From positions 248,001 to 312,000 of the IMG/VR virus record IMGVR_UViG_3300028654_000001: a stretch of 64,000 bases of DNA; one strand, written 5' to 3'. This DNA comes from a virus. The notes beneath the pieces were generated by a model, which worked only from the letters and a program-made list of their open reading frames with translations, searched no databases and had not been told where the DNA came from. Shown piece by piece: positions 1 to 8,164 of the stretch; the first letter of the stretch is position 1; every line of letters starts with the position of its first letter. The translations under genes were made by a program, and so were the position numbers.

Positions 1-236
1 CTCGGATCTTCCTTGTTCCGATTCTCACTCGGACCCCACAACTGGTCATCAGTGAAATCAAACACATCTTTCAGGATACGCTTAAGGGGATCAGCAAAAG
101 CAATCGGAACATAGTTGTGGGCTTGAACTAGCTGTCTAGCAGCTTCGTCCTTACCCGCACCGGCGCTACCTCTCTTACGGGAGAGCCCATTGAACCAACC
201 AGCCTCAGTGGTGAGACCCGAGATAGCTATCAACAT
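1..236 (-). CDS. Deoxynucleoside monophosphate kinase-like protein, partial (cut by window edge)
   Basis: Reading leftward from the ATG at 236 gives 78 codons open to the window edge, so the C-terminus is missing. The peptide begins MLIAISGL, has a P-loop SAGAGKDEAA near residues 24-33, and then ADPLKRILKDVFDF followed by DQLWGPSENR. This order matches phage dNMP kinases (T4 gp1-like), which phosphorylate dNMPs for phage DNA synthesis. About 16 residues (TTEAGWFNGLSRKRG region) separate the first beta strand from the P-loop, longer than usual. It follows the NDT-Nudix gene by 9 nt, and a CGGTGTA motif ends 10 nt before the start. Family assignment is by motif recognition; substrate is inferred. 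Confidence 0.75.
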   Translation of the reverse strand, partial: MLIAISGLTTEAGWFNGLSRKRGSAGAGKDEAARQLVQAHNYVPIAFADPLKRILKDVFDFTDDQLWGPSENRNKEDP

Positions 237-245
237 GTACTCGGA

Positions 246-1493
246 CTACACCGAGTAAGGGACGAGGCCTTCGTCTGAGTTCAATATAGACCAAAGGATC
301 ATTCCTAGTGTAGACCAATCTACACTAGTCTTATCTATAGACGAGGAATCATTGACCAAGTCCCTAAGCTTGATTACCTCAACGTAGGTTTTCTCTGTGT
401 CAACCTCTATACCGAAAGTCTCTCCGGATTGAGCTATTCCCATAAGGTGGTCTCGCTCAGCCTTAGTGATCCTCCCGTAGAACAACGTGCTTGTGTGAGC
501 TGATAGAGTACCTGCCAGCTGCAAGGTACCCAGCTCCTTGAGTCGAGCTGGGTCTATGGTGAAAGAGGTTTCCTCGTGGAGCTCTTCGAGGGCCACTTTC
601 TTGGTCTCCCCTTTATCTTCCTTGGCGCTCCCACCTGGTAGCTCAATAATATACCCTGTATTAGTCCTAGCCGGGCTTCTAAACTCTTTTACCAAGAGAA
701 CCTCAGTATCCCACAGATGCTTGAGACCCTCTTCCTCAGGACGGTAGAGAAGCGCTACAGATGAGACGTCTGAACGTCCGAACACGAACTCATTTTTCTT
801 GGCCCTTTGTTCGGCTGCAATCCAAACATTGACATGAAGGCACCAGCAAAAGACTTTGTCCATCTGCTGTCCCACCCGGAATGTCCAAAGGACTCGAGCA
901 CTGTCCAGGCGGTTGCCAGCGGCCGTCTGGGACTTATACCACCTCTGGAAGGTGGTGTCCTTCCAGACGAGCAAGGGTACCTGAGCTTCGCCGCCGACTC
1001 GTAGGGAACCCTCTCCCAGGCTCTTGACGGCATCCTCGAGGGTGGTGTCCAGTGTCGAGTAGTTGGCCACCTTCAACTTGGTAGCCATGTGCTGAATGTA
1101 TTGAACCTTCTGAGCATCAGGTGGGGTACCAAGAATCACCTTCCCTGTGTCTGCCCAGACTCCGAATTCGACATTGGTTGTAAGACCTGGGAGAGTATTC
1201 AGATCTCGAGGAATCCAGAAAACAATCACATCAGCCATATTCAGTGCGGAGGTTTCCCACTCAACCTGGTCGACGTAATCTCCGAACACTTTTCCATCAC
1301 GAGGTTCCGGAACAAATACGTGACCATCGAACCCAAGCTTCTCAAGTAGTTCGAGGGCTTCGGGTCTCCAACTCTTGGTTTCCTTATCCCTAGGTGTAGG
1401 CCCCGCCAAAAACAGACTCTTCACAACCTCTGTGGGAAGATCCTCTTTAGCATAGACCACCTTCATGCCCGACTTCCATGTCTCTGGATTCAT
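246..1493 (-). CDS. Nucleoside 2-deoxyribosyltransferase-like / Nudix hydrolase fusion
   Basis: Two enzyme domains in 415 aa. The N-terminal part (about residues 26-150) has LFLAGPTPR, FVPEPRDG and NVEFGVWAD, typical of the Nuc_deoxyrib_tr2 family that acts on N-glycosidic bonds of nucleosides or nucleotides. The C-terminal part (about 240-400) is Nudix-like, with ELPGGSAKEDKGE followed by EELHEET. The Nudix box is imperfect: the usual Arg of REUxEE is Glu, and the spacing from the first Glu is one residue short, so catalysis may be altered. The start at 1493 has a CGGTGTA motif 10 nt upstream and no Shine-Dalgarno. It lies divergent from the DnaJ gene. Likely nucleotide salvage or clean-up; exact substrate unknown. 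Confidence 0.8.
   Translation of the reverse strand: MNPETWKSGMKVVYAKEDLPTEVVKSLFLAGPTPRDKETKSWRPEALELLEKLGFDGHVFVPEPRDGKVFGDYVDQVEWETSALNMADVIVFWIPRDLNTLPGLTTNVEFGVWADTGKVILGTPPDAQKVQYIQHMATKLKVANYSTLDTTLEDAVKSLGEGSLRVGGEAQVPLLVWKDTTFQRWYKSQTAAGNRLDSARVLWTFRVGQQMDKVFCWCLHVNVWIAAEQRAKKNEFVFGRSDVSSVALLYRPEEEGLKHLWDTEVLLVKEFRSPARTNTGYIIELPGGSAKEDKGETKKVALEELHEETSFTIDPARLKELGTLQLAGTLSAHTSTLFYGRITKAERDHLMGIAQSGETFGIEVDTEKTYVEVIKLRDLVNDSSSIDKTSVDWSTLGMILWSILNSDEGLVPYSV
247..253 (-). promoter_or_regulatory. CGGTGTA motif before the dNMP kinase gene
   Basis: Ten nt separate it from the ATG at 236; no Shine-Dalgarno between. It overlaps the stop of the Nudix gene. Confidence 0.6.
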
Positions 1494-1503
1494 GGTCCAG
1501 AAT

Positions 1504-1510
1504 TACACCG
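1504..1510 (-). promoter_or_regulatory. CGGTGTA motif before the NDT-Nudix gene
   Basis: Ten nt before the ATG at 1493, in the divergent region between the Nudix and DnaJ genes. Confidence 0.65.
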
Positions 1511-1557
1511 GAAGTTGGGTACCTAGTTTACTAAACCCCTTATCGGAGTGTTCAAGC

Positions 1558-2865
1558 ATGGCATCGGACCTCCACCTAATCCAACGGGTAGCATCAAAGT
1601 GGTCGAGTAAGGATTTTGAGTCAAGGTATGCCCGCCTTCTGCTTTCGATGTCAAGGGATCAAGCCAAAAAGGTCCTTGGTTTCCCTCCAAATGCTAACCC
1701 ATCAGAAAGTGAAATTACCAAGAACTATAGGGAGTTGGCTCTTAGGAACCACCCTGATCGTGGTGGTGATCTTGACACAATGGTGGAGATCAATGTTGCC
1801 AAGGATGTGCTGACCGGAAAGGCTCAGGAACGTTGGCAACCAGAGCCGAGCCCAGAGCGTACTAAATACAAGCCACCCCCACGTCCAGAGGCAGCCTACA
1901 CAGTGAAAGGGGTTCCATTTGCCGCCGCTTGGTCTGGAGCAGGGGTCCCAAGTGGCACTGATTGGAAGTTCGTCAGTGAGCAAGTTAGCTTGTACAGTAA
2001 GGGTTTCCCAACCCAACCTGGTTGTGTACTGTATGGGCAGACAGCAACACTCCATGTTTTCTGTGCAATCTTCAAGCAAGAGTCAACTGATAAGGTATGG
2101 CCCCCTACGGATTCTGATGGGAAGGTCTTTGAGGTTGAAGAAGGGTGGCGAGCTCAAGTTCTGACGGCCCCTATTGCTAAAGATCTAGATAAGATCGCCA
2201 TTAAGTACATCAAACAGATAGTCTCAAACTTCCCAGGTCCGGGCCCCAAAGATGGGAGTGTCCCAAAGAAGTATCTCCTCTATCCTCAAAGTATGGGAAG
2301 TCCAACGGAAGCCTATATCGGGAAGATCCCCTATCGTGGGAAGTTTGCCTTGAAAGAGGTTCTGAGACTTGCTGGTCTTGTTAAAGTTGATGAGGAGAAA
2401 GCTAAAGACACACCGGCTATTATTGAATTCTGGGGTGTCCAAAATAAGCAAAAACTACGAGATAACCCGAGAGGTTACTTGGGTAGTAGCGGTGACTTCT
2501 TCCTATCCATTGATGGCAAAGAGGTTAAACTAGAAGAGGGGACCTGCGAGAAGATCGTCAAGAGTATGTTCTTGGTCTCAGCTCTTCGAAACTTCGAGTA
2601 TCGAAAAGTCTACCGGTTGAATCGCCTGAAGGAGGGTTCTCTCTTCAAAGGCGGAGCTTACTACGCCTTCTTGACTCTTTTCGAGAGCCTCACTGGGGAA
2701 CCTTCTTGGGTAAAGGATGCCTTGGAAAAGAACGTAAGGATCTTCAAGCCTGAAGATCGAACAGCTTCAGTCTTCTTGAACCTCTGCTCTGAGATGTCTT
2801 TGAAGCAAGCTTCAGTTGTTACTGGGATCCCTATGCGTGAGCTAGTAGAGATGGTCTACGACTAA
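1558..2865 (+). CDS. DnaJ-domain protein with N-terminal VASKW-type tag
   Basis: The J-domain is clear: QAKKVLGFPPNANPSESEI, then the invariant HPD in RNHPDRGGD, at about residues 33-80 from the chosen start. The rest (about 330 aa) is not recognised. An ATG at 1465 would overlap the divergent Nudix gene; the ATG at 1558 gives MASDLHLIQRVASKW, which matches the peptide tag found on several other proteins here, so I chose it. J-domains stimulate Hsp70 (DnaK) ATPase, so it may recruit host DnaK. It is one of few plus-strand genes and ends 4 nt into the convergent GT51 gene. Confidence 0.75.
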   Translation: MASDLHLIQRVASKWSSKDFESRYARLLLSMSRDQAKKVLGFPPNANPSESEITKNYRELALRNHPDRGGDLDTMVEINVAKDVLTGKAQERWQPEPSPERTKYKPPPRPEAAYTVKGVPFAAAWSGAGVPSGTDWKFVSEQVSLYSKGFPTQPGCVLYGQTATLHVFCAIFKQESTDKVWPPTDSDGKVFEVEEGWRAQVLTAPIAKDLDKIAIKYIKQIVSNFPGPGPKDGSVPKKYLLYPQSMGSPTEAYIGKIPYRGKFALKEVLRLAGLVKVDEEKAKDTPAIIEFWGVQNKQKLRDNPRGYLGSSGDFFLSIDGKEVKLEEGTCEKIVKSMFLVSALRNFEYRKVYRLNRLKEGSLFKGGAYYAFLTLFESLTGEPSWVKDALEKNVRIFKPEDRTASVFLNLCSEMSLKQASVVTGIPMRELVEMVYD

Positions 2866-4538
2866 TCATCCAAGTCAACAGCTACCGGAGCCCCTAAGGC
2901 TGACTTCTCTACCTCAATCAAATCAGGGGGAACTTTCCCTGAAGCTGCAACCATATCAAGCAGCTTCTTGATCATCGGTAAGTCCTGTTGGTAGCTCGCT
3001 GAGTGATTCGGGCTCGGAAGCCTCAGAACCATGTACAGAGATTCTGACAGAGTCAGCTCGAGAGGGTCCTTCTTCAGGATCAGATACGACGCAGGCCCTA
3101 TCCCGTAGATGTCCGGGCCGTATTCCACGACGTTGAGATACATCTCGATGATCTTGTCCTTGGTGAACGAGCTCTCTAGGGCGACCGTTAGGATGGCTTC
3201 TTGGATCTTCCTTCCAATGGTTCGGTTCCTGTTCAGCCACAAGTTCTTCGCCAACTGCATCGTGATGGTGGAGCCGCCGCGGAAGAACCTTCCGAGCTTC
3301 AAGTTGTCCTTCAAGCTGTTCTCGATGGCCTGAGGGATGAAACCCCTGTGGTAGAAGAACGCAGGGTCCTCTGTGGTCGTGAGGGCTGTGGTCATGTTCG
3401 GACTGATCATCTGATAGGGAGTCCAGTCCGGTGCCGATGGTCCAGCTTTACGCGTGAATGGCTTTCCATTTGGATGGTACGCGGTATAGGTGAACTCACC
3501 TGAGAGATCCTTGATGAACTTCGGGGGCGGACCGGTTAGCTTGCAGCCGTTTGAGATCTTGAGTTTCACATCCGGAAGAAGCCTCAAGTCGAACTTGAAG
3601 TCTCCGACTAACCTCACCTGTTTGAGTGGATCGATCAGCATCTCTTCTGGGATAGACTCGAGCCAGTGCTGGCAAGAGTCCACGCCCCAGACATGCTTGC
3701 CTTCCCAGTTGAAGTAGATTGTCGACCACTTACTCTTCACCCAAAGGTTAGGCATCCCAACCAGAGGATTCTTGGGGTCGATAGCTGTGACCTCTACATA
3801 CCTGAAGGTGACTGGCACCGGGTAGAATCTCTTGTGCTCCACCTGGATGGACTTCGCCTTCGGGTAGATCAGGCCATCGGTAAACTCAAGGGCTAGCCCT
3901 TCAATGGTAACCGGTGGGTAGTAGATATTCCCGAGCTCGAGATGCTTGGTTTGAGTATTGAAGGAACCCTCGGTGAACTTGACCTTGTCCAGCTTGAGGA
4001 AGTCACTGATCTTTTGGAAGGCGTCTGGTAGACCAACCCAACCACTGGCAACAGTGGCTACCTTCGACTTGAAGTCGTAGTGCACCCCCTCTACCATAAC
4101 CAGACCGTACTTGGTCTCAATCTTCCCCGTGGCGGCCCGTGCCTCATTCGAATCAAAGGAGGCCTTGTAGAGTTTAGCGGAGTCCAGTCCCCTGTAGAGC
4201 TTCACGGTCAGGTTCTTACCGGTAACCTTGAAACCGGAACCGTTCTTCTGATCCTTTGAGTCAGAGGTTATGTCGACAAGAGCCAGCCCTCCATCAACCG
4301 CAATCGTCTTGGATTTTCTACAGGCAATTGCAGAATCGAAGGTACCCTCGATGTTGTGGATCTTTACGTTAACCCTCTCAAGCCTAACACAATCGAGGTT
4401 GAGTAACTTGACTGACCCAACCTCGACGCCTGGTTTCAACCCGTTGATGTAATGCTTCAGAATTGAAGGAAGAAGCCAGCCAAGTAACAGCAGGGTTACT
4501 GGTATTGAACCGATAATTAGCCATTTCTTACGTAGCAC
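2862..4538 (-). CDS. Membrane-anchored GT51 peptidoglycan transglycosylase
   Basis: 558 aa starting with GTG. Residues 5-28 form one membrane anchor. Residues about 40-370 are a beta-rich AsmA-like region without recognisable motifs. The C-terminal 180 aa are a GT51 glycosyltransferase: TTEDPAFFYHRG (catalytic Glu390), RGGSTITMQLAKNLWL, RKIQEAILTVALE and KDKIIEMYLNVVEYG. GT51 enzymes polymerise lipid II into glycan strands at the outer face of the inner membrane; no transpeptidase domain follows, so this is monofunctional. Such a biosynthetic enzyme is unusual on a phage and was probably host-derived. TGGTGTA lies 10 nt before the start. Confidence 0.85.
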   Translation of the reverse strand: MLRKKWLIIGSIPVTLLLLGWLLPSILKHYINGLKPGVEVGSVKLLNLDCVRLERVNVKIHNIEGTFDSAIACRKSKTIAVDGGLALVDITSDSKDQKNGSGFKVTGKNLTVKLYRGLDSAKLYKASFDSNEARAATGKIETKYGLVMVEGVHYDFKSKVATVASGWVGLPDAFQKISDFLKLDKVKFTEGSFNTQTKHLELGNIYYPPVTIEGLALEFTDGLIYPKAKSIQVEHKRFYPVPVTFRYVEVTAIDPKNPLVGMPNLWVKSKWSTIYFNWEGKHVWGVDSCQHWLESIPEEMLIDPLKQVRLVGDFKFDLRLLPDVKLKISNGCKLTGPPPKFIKDLSGEFTYTAYHPNGKPFTRKAGPSAPDWTPYQMISPNMTTALTTTEDPAFFYHRGFIPQAIENSLKDNLKLGRFFRGGSTITMQLAKNLWLNRNRTIGRKIQEAILTVALESSFTKDKIIEMYLNVVEYGPDIYGIGPASYLILKKDPLELTLSESLYMVLRLPSPNHSASYQQDLPMIKKLLDMVAASGKVPPDLIEVEKSALGAPVAVDLDD

Positions 4539-4548
4539 CTTGGCACCC

Positions 4549-4555
4549 TACACCA
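4549..4555 (-). promoter_or_regulatory. TGGTGTA motif before the GT51 gene
   Basis: Ten nt before the GTG start at 4538. Confidence 0.55.
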
Positions 4556-4566
4556 ACTGGTGGGCT

Positions 4567-5076
4567 TCAGCAAGAAACATATGTACAAAGGTACAGCTTA
4601 ATATCCCGACTTGTATGATCAAGAGCGCAGATGACCTCGAATAGGATTCTCTTGATCTCGTCTAATCGATCTAAATCAACTGAAAATAGGTCATTACCTC
4701 GGTACTCACTGCATTCGTACTCCAACAACCGGTAACCAAGAACGTAGTTTGAGTTACGATCCCAGTCATCTCCGTTCAAAGTTGGGTCCACAATATGGAA
4801 CTGAAGCTTATTAGTAGACCCATCGCTAGTGTTCCACTCGTCAAACAGCTCGTCTGGGGTCTTCTTACCAAACTGTTTTTTGGAGAATTCCATGAAGGCT
4901 GGTTTGAAACTGCGAACCATTTGAGGCTCAAGCTTAGCCCCACACTTGGAGCAGAAAGGACCTCCTTGAGGCGGGTGACCCTTTGGGCACACCACAGCTC
5001 CTGGAAGGGTAATCACCAAGTCATTGGGGCTTAGGGTGGCCCCAATGACCAATCGTGGATAGTAACTTGCTCCCAT
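4567..5076 (-). CDS. Zinc-ribbon protein of unknown function
   Basis: 169 aa with a CPKGH and FCSKCG pair (about residues 30-46) forming a probable four-ligand zinc ribbon. The remainder is not recognised. It follows the vWA gene by 7 nt and is probably co-transcribed with it and the sigma gene. A DNA, RNA or protein adaptor role is possible but nothing in the sequence decides it. Confidence 0.65.
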   Translation of the reverse strand: MGASYYPRLVIGATLSPNDLVITLPGAVVCPKGHPPQGGPFCSKCGAKLEPQMVRSFKPAFMEFSKKQFGKKTPDELFDEWNTSDGSTNKLQFHIVDPTLNGDDWDRNSNYVLGYRLLEYECSEYRGNDLFSVDLDRLDEIKRILFEVICALDHTSRDIKLYLCTYVSC

Positions 5077-5083
5077 GAAAACC

Positions 5084-7501
5084 TCAGATCTTGATCTCGA
5101 CTTCTCTCATGTCGACTTTGCAGAGGAGATCAGCGCCTCCGAGCTCGAGAGTCATAAAATTCTCATCCAAAGATTTGAACTCTATTGGCCATATTTGCCC
5201 AACTATGATGGCAAATTTGATCTGGGCTATCTCTCGGATCTTCTTGCGGGTGACCGCAACAGCATCCTTGGCCTTCTTGTCGATCCACGCAGTAAAGGCA
5301 GCAAGCTTCTCCTCATCGGAGGGTGGCTTCCCATCCTGTGCATTTGAGACCACAGCCATTGTGTATTCCTTGGAGGCCAGCCACTGCTCGACCTCGGTCA
5401 ACGCAGGTACCAAGAGAGCCCCGCTCGTGGTTTGCTTCTTGGTAGTACCGATCTTCTTCCGAACCTCATTCACGGAAGGGAGCTTGGATAGACCGGCAAT
5501 ACTGACCTCGAGCTTCTTGGCTACATAGAAGTCAATTGCAGCCGCTGAGACTGTGTGAGGGGGTGAAAAGCCAGAATAATCGGTGAACCCTTGCTCCTTC
5601 AACCAATTAGCTATCTCGTCTCCATACGTGGCTACGAACCCTGGTGACTTCTTGGGTGGTATCTTTTCGTCCCTGATGTCTTTATAGACCTTCTGGGCTG
5701 CCCTGGACTTCTCGAGCTCCCACTGAGCCAGGAACAGGGCCTTAGCACTGGCGGCCTTGATCATCCTTCGATTGATTACAGGGAGAGCTCGGAGGTTGAT
5801 GACCCCGATCACGAAACCACCAGCCATCGAAAGCTTGGTTGGCTTGGCTTCAGCAGGGAGCAACTCAGAGAGCTTCTTGGCGGTTGCCTCTGTAACCCTC
5901 ACTGGAAGAGACTCCACGTTGACTAAACCATCCTTAACAATGGCGTAGTTACGGAAGATAAAGGTTTGGAATGACGTCGGAACCTTCCCCTTGAACTCAT
6001 CCTTGAGACGAGCTGAAATGTCGACGGTGCCGGTTTTCCTAACCCCAATCGAGATATTCGGAAAGTCCTCGTTGTAAACCAAGGAAGAGATTGGATAGCC
6101 TTCAGGGGCTGGATCAGCCACGAACTTTAGAGGTGCTGGCTTGGAATTAAGAAGAGTTGTCAGCTCCTCATTCAGCTTCTTGATCTCAGAGGCCTTCTTC
6201 TCTGTACCCAACTTGACCTTGATCTCATCAACTCTAGCTTGCTCGGCAGCAGTGAGGATCTCGTCTGCATCAATTCGACTACGGCCGATCTTTGAGTACT
6301 TGAACTCAGGGTGCTCCAACAGGATATGAGCTGACTCATCACTGGCGAGTAACCCAAGAAGATCGAGAACCGTATAAGCATCGTCATCAGGTACCTTCTT
6401 TGGATCCCAGCCCTTCGTGTAGCGGAGCTTGACATCAAAAGCCGCCGCCTTGGTAGAGTCCATGAAGTCGCTGTATTTTTGCTTTCCAAAACATGACGAA
6501 AACCGATCGACGAAGTCAACATCGGCTAGAGCCTTCAGGAACGGGAAGACTACGTCAGACTTCATGCGAACCGAGTAGAGGGACACGGCCGCATATGCAG
6601 CTGCTAGGGCAACATTATCTGCTTCACAAGTTGGCAATTGTGAGTTGCTTGTATAAGCTGCGGATACCTGACCAAGATCAAGTTTGTAAGTAGTTCCTTC
6701 CTTGTGAGGGCTAACCCTCCAGAACTCGGTTACGTCAGTAGGAAGGTTAGCTTTACCGTCCTCAACGGCGTAGGTTGTCAGTTCCCCATCGATCAGAGTG
6801 TAGACGAAGTTCCCGATGGATCCCCCAGACACCTTGACTTCTATCTTGGGTGCTCCAGAGAGCTTCTTACTCAATGAGGCCTCGAGAGCTGGTTCGTACT
6901 TGGCAAAGTGCTCAGCGAAGATCAGTTGACCTCCGGCCTTTTCTGCCATGGCCGTCAAGAGAGGCCTATCAGCGTAGTAACCATACTCCACGAAGGTTGC
7001 CGCCGATAACCCACCAGCTGCCTCTTCAACGGTACTAAGGATCTCCCCTCTTGGCCAGCAATTATCACACCCATCCGACATGAAGAACAAAGAGAAGATT
7101 GACCCTGACCTCTTGGTACTCACACGCTTGATGAGTGCTGAGACCTCCTGGAGGGGCTCCTTGAACCCGGTTAGCCCAATTGGCTGCAACCACCTGTCGA
7201 TGGCCTTGTTGACGTCCTGCAGGTCAGTGAGGGTCGCTACAGGCTCGGCCTCGAGCAGAGTACCGAACTGCCCTCTACCTGAAAACCAGATGATAGATAC
7301 CGTGTCATTAATCCCAATGAGTTTCGGGAGCTTCCTCTTTAATTGCTCGCGAATCTTCGGAAGTTCGCCATACATGCTGCCTGAAACGTCAATAACCAAT
7401 AGGTGATTGGTTGGTACCTCGACAGGCTTCGCCTTCTCTTTTGTCTTCTTCAACTCTTGGTGAACAAGAAACAGCCCGTCAGCAACCTGGTATGACAGCA
7501 T
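5084..7501 (-). CDS. von Willebrand factor A domain protein
   Basis: 805 aa. The vWA domain occupies about residues 30-200: LLVIDVSGSMYG supplies the DxSxS metal-ion-dependent adhesion site, and FFMSDGCDN the later Asp. The C-terminal 600 aa are not recognised; they are rich in Lys/Glu helices. vWA domains mediate metal-dependent protein-protein contacts, and large vWA proteins recur in jumbo phages without a settled role. No signal peptide or membrane segment is seen, so it is probably cytoplasmic or virion-associated. A CGGTGTA motif lies 32 nt upstream, with a purine-rich GGAAGGA between motif and ATG. Confidence 0.8.
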   Translation of the reverse strand: MLSYQVADGLFLVHQELKKTKEKAKPVEVPTNHLLVIDVSGSMYGELPKIREQLKRKLPKLIGINDTVSIIWFSGRGQFGTLLEAEPVATLTDLQDVNKAIDRWLQPIGLTGFKEPLQEVSALIKRVSTKRSGSIFSLFFMSDGCDNCWPRGEILSTVEEAAGGLSAATFVEYGYYADRPLLTAMAEKAGGQLIFAEHFAKYEPALEASLSKKLSGAPKIEVKVSGGSIGNFVYTLIDGELTTYAVEDGKANLPTDVTEFWRVSPHKEGTTYKLDLGQVSAAYTSNSQLPTCEADNVALAAAYAAVSLYSVRMKSDVVFPFLKALADVDFVDRFSSCFGKQKYSDFMDSTKAAAFDVKLRYTKGWDPKKVPDDDAYTVLDLLGLLASDESAHILLEHPEFKYSKIGRSRIDADEILTAAEQARVDEIKVKLGTEKKASEIKKLNEELTTLLNSKPAPLKFVADPAPEGYPISSLVYNEDFPNISIGVRKTGTVDISARLKDEFKGKVPTSFQTFIFRNYAIVKDGLVNVESLPVRVTEATAKKLSELLPAEAKPTKLSMAGGFVIGVINLRALPVINRRMIKAASAKALFLAQWELEKSRAAQKVYKDIRDEKIPPKKSPGFVATYGDEIANWLKEQGFTDYSGFSPPHTVSAAAIDFYVAKKLEVSIAGLSKLPSVNEVRKKIGTTKKQTTSGALLVPALTEVEQWLASKEYTMAVVSNAQDGKPPSDEEKLAAFTAWIDKKAKDAVAVTRKKIREIAQIKFAIIVGQIWPIEFKSLDENFMTLELGGADLLCKVDMREVEIKI

Positions 7502-7533
7502 AGGTGAGGAATCCTTCCGTGGGAATCCCTTAA

Positions 7534-7540
7534 TACACCG
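7534..7540 (-). promoter_or_regulatory. CGGTGTA motif before the vWA gene
   Basis: 32 nt before the ATG; the gap includes GGAAGGA. Confidence 0.55.
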
Positions 7541-7576
7541 ATGGTCACCAGAATCAATGACTTTCTTGTGAACAGA

Positions 7577-8143
7577 TTACAGATCAGATATACTGATCCC
7601 AGTCATTTTTTGAAGCTTCTCAACGACATCAGTCTTTATCTGGCTGATTCTTGGTTCGGATACGTTCAGTTGAGCGGCCAATTCCTTTTGGGTCATACCT
7701 TCGAAGTAGTACTTCAGAATAATCGTCTCTTCGCGCTTGGTAAGCTTCGCCATTTTTGCTATAACTTTTAGGAGAAGCTGTCTAGAAGATACTTGATCCT
7801 CACCCAAGGTTAGATCAACCACGTCATTGTCTAGAACATCCCTAAACTCAGGTTGATTATCGGGTCCTGCCCTGCGCACATACCCGCTCTCTTTGCGGAT
7901 CTCATCAATGATCTGCCCGCGGATCCTCACTCGAGCATAGTAGACGAACTCATCTTCAGAACCCTCGTATCGGTTACAGGCATCCCATAGACCGATCTTA
8001 CCCCAGTGGATCAGTTCCTCAATTTGAAATGGAAATCCAGAACCTCTTAGACTCCATGCAACTTGCTTAGCTAAATAGCTATACTTGTTGAACCTCTTGT
8101 TGAAACCCCTACTGATAGGAGCCTTTTCCTTGTGATTGAACAA
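7577..8143 (-). CDS. Phage RNA polymerase sigma factor (FliA/WhiG-like)
   Basis: 188 aa. Region 2 is clear: EELIHWGKIGLWDACNRYEG, then YYARVRIRGQIIDEIRKESG, as in sigma-28 proteins. Region 4 is a helix-turn-helix: LTKREETIILKYYFEGMTQ, then KELAAQLNVSEPRISQIK. It is shorter than FliA (about 240 aa), mainly because region 3 is reduced. The start is TTG at 8143 with AGGGAT upstream. It should redirect host RNA polymerase to phage promoters; the GGTGTA motif found before many genes is an obvious candidate target, but that link is inference. Confidence 0.85.
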   Translation of the reverse strand: MFNHKEKAPISRGFNKRFNKYSYLAKQVAWSLRGSGFPFQIEELIHWGKIGLWDACNRYEGSEDEFVYYARVRIRGQIIDEIRKESGYVRRAGPDNQPEFRDVLDNDVVDLTLGEDQVSSRQLLLKVIAKMAKLTKREETIILKYYFEGMTQKELAAQLNVSEPRISQIKTDVVEKLQKMTGISISDL

Positions 8144-8164
8144 TTAAGATCCCTATCCTAGAAA

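Noticed and set aside
1465-1557. N-terminal extension of the DnaJ protein from the ATG at 1465
   Set aside because: It overlaps the divergent Nudix start and would bury the shared tag inside the protein.
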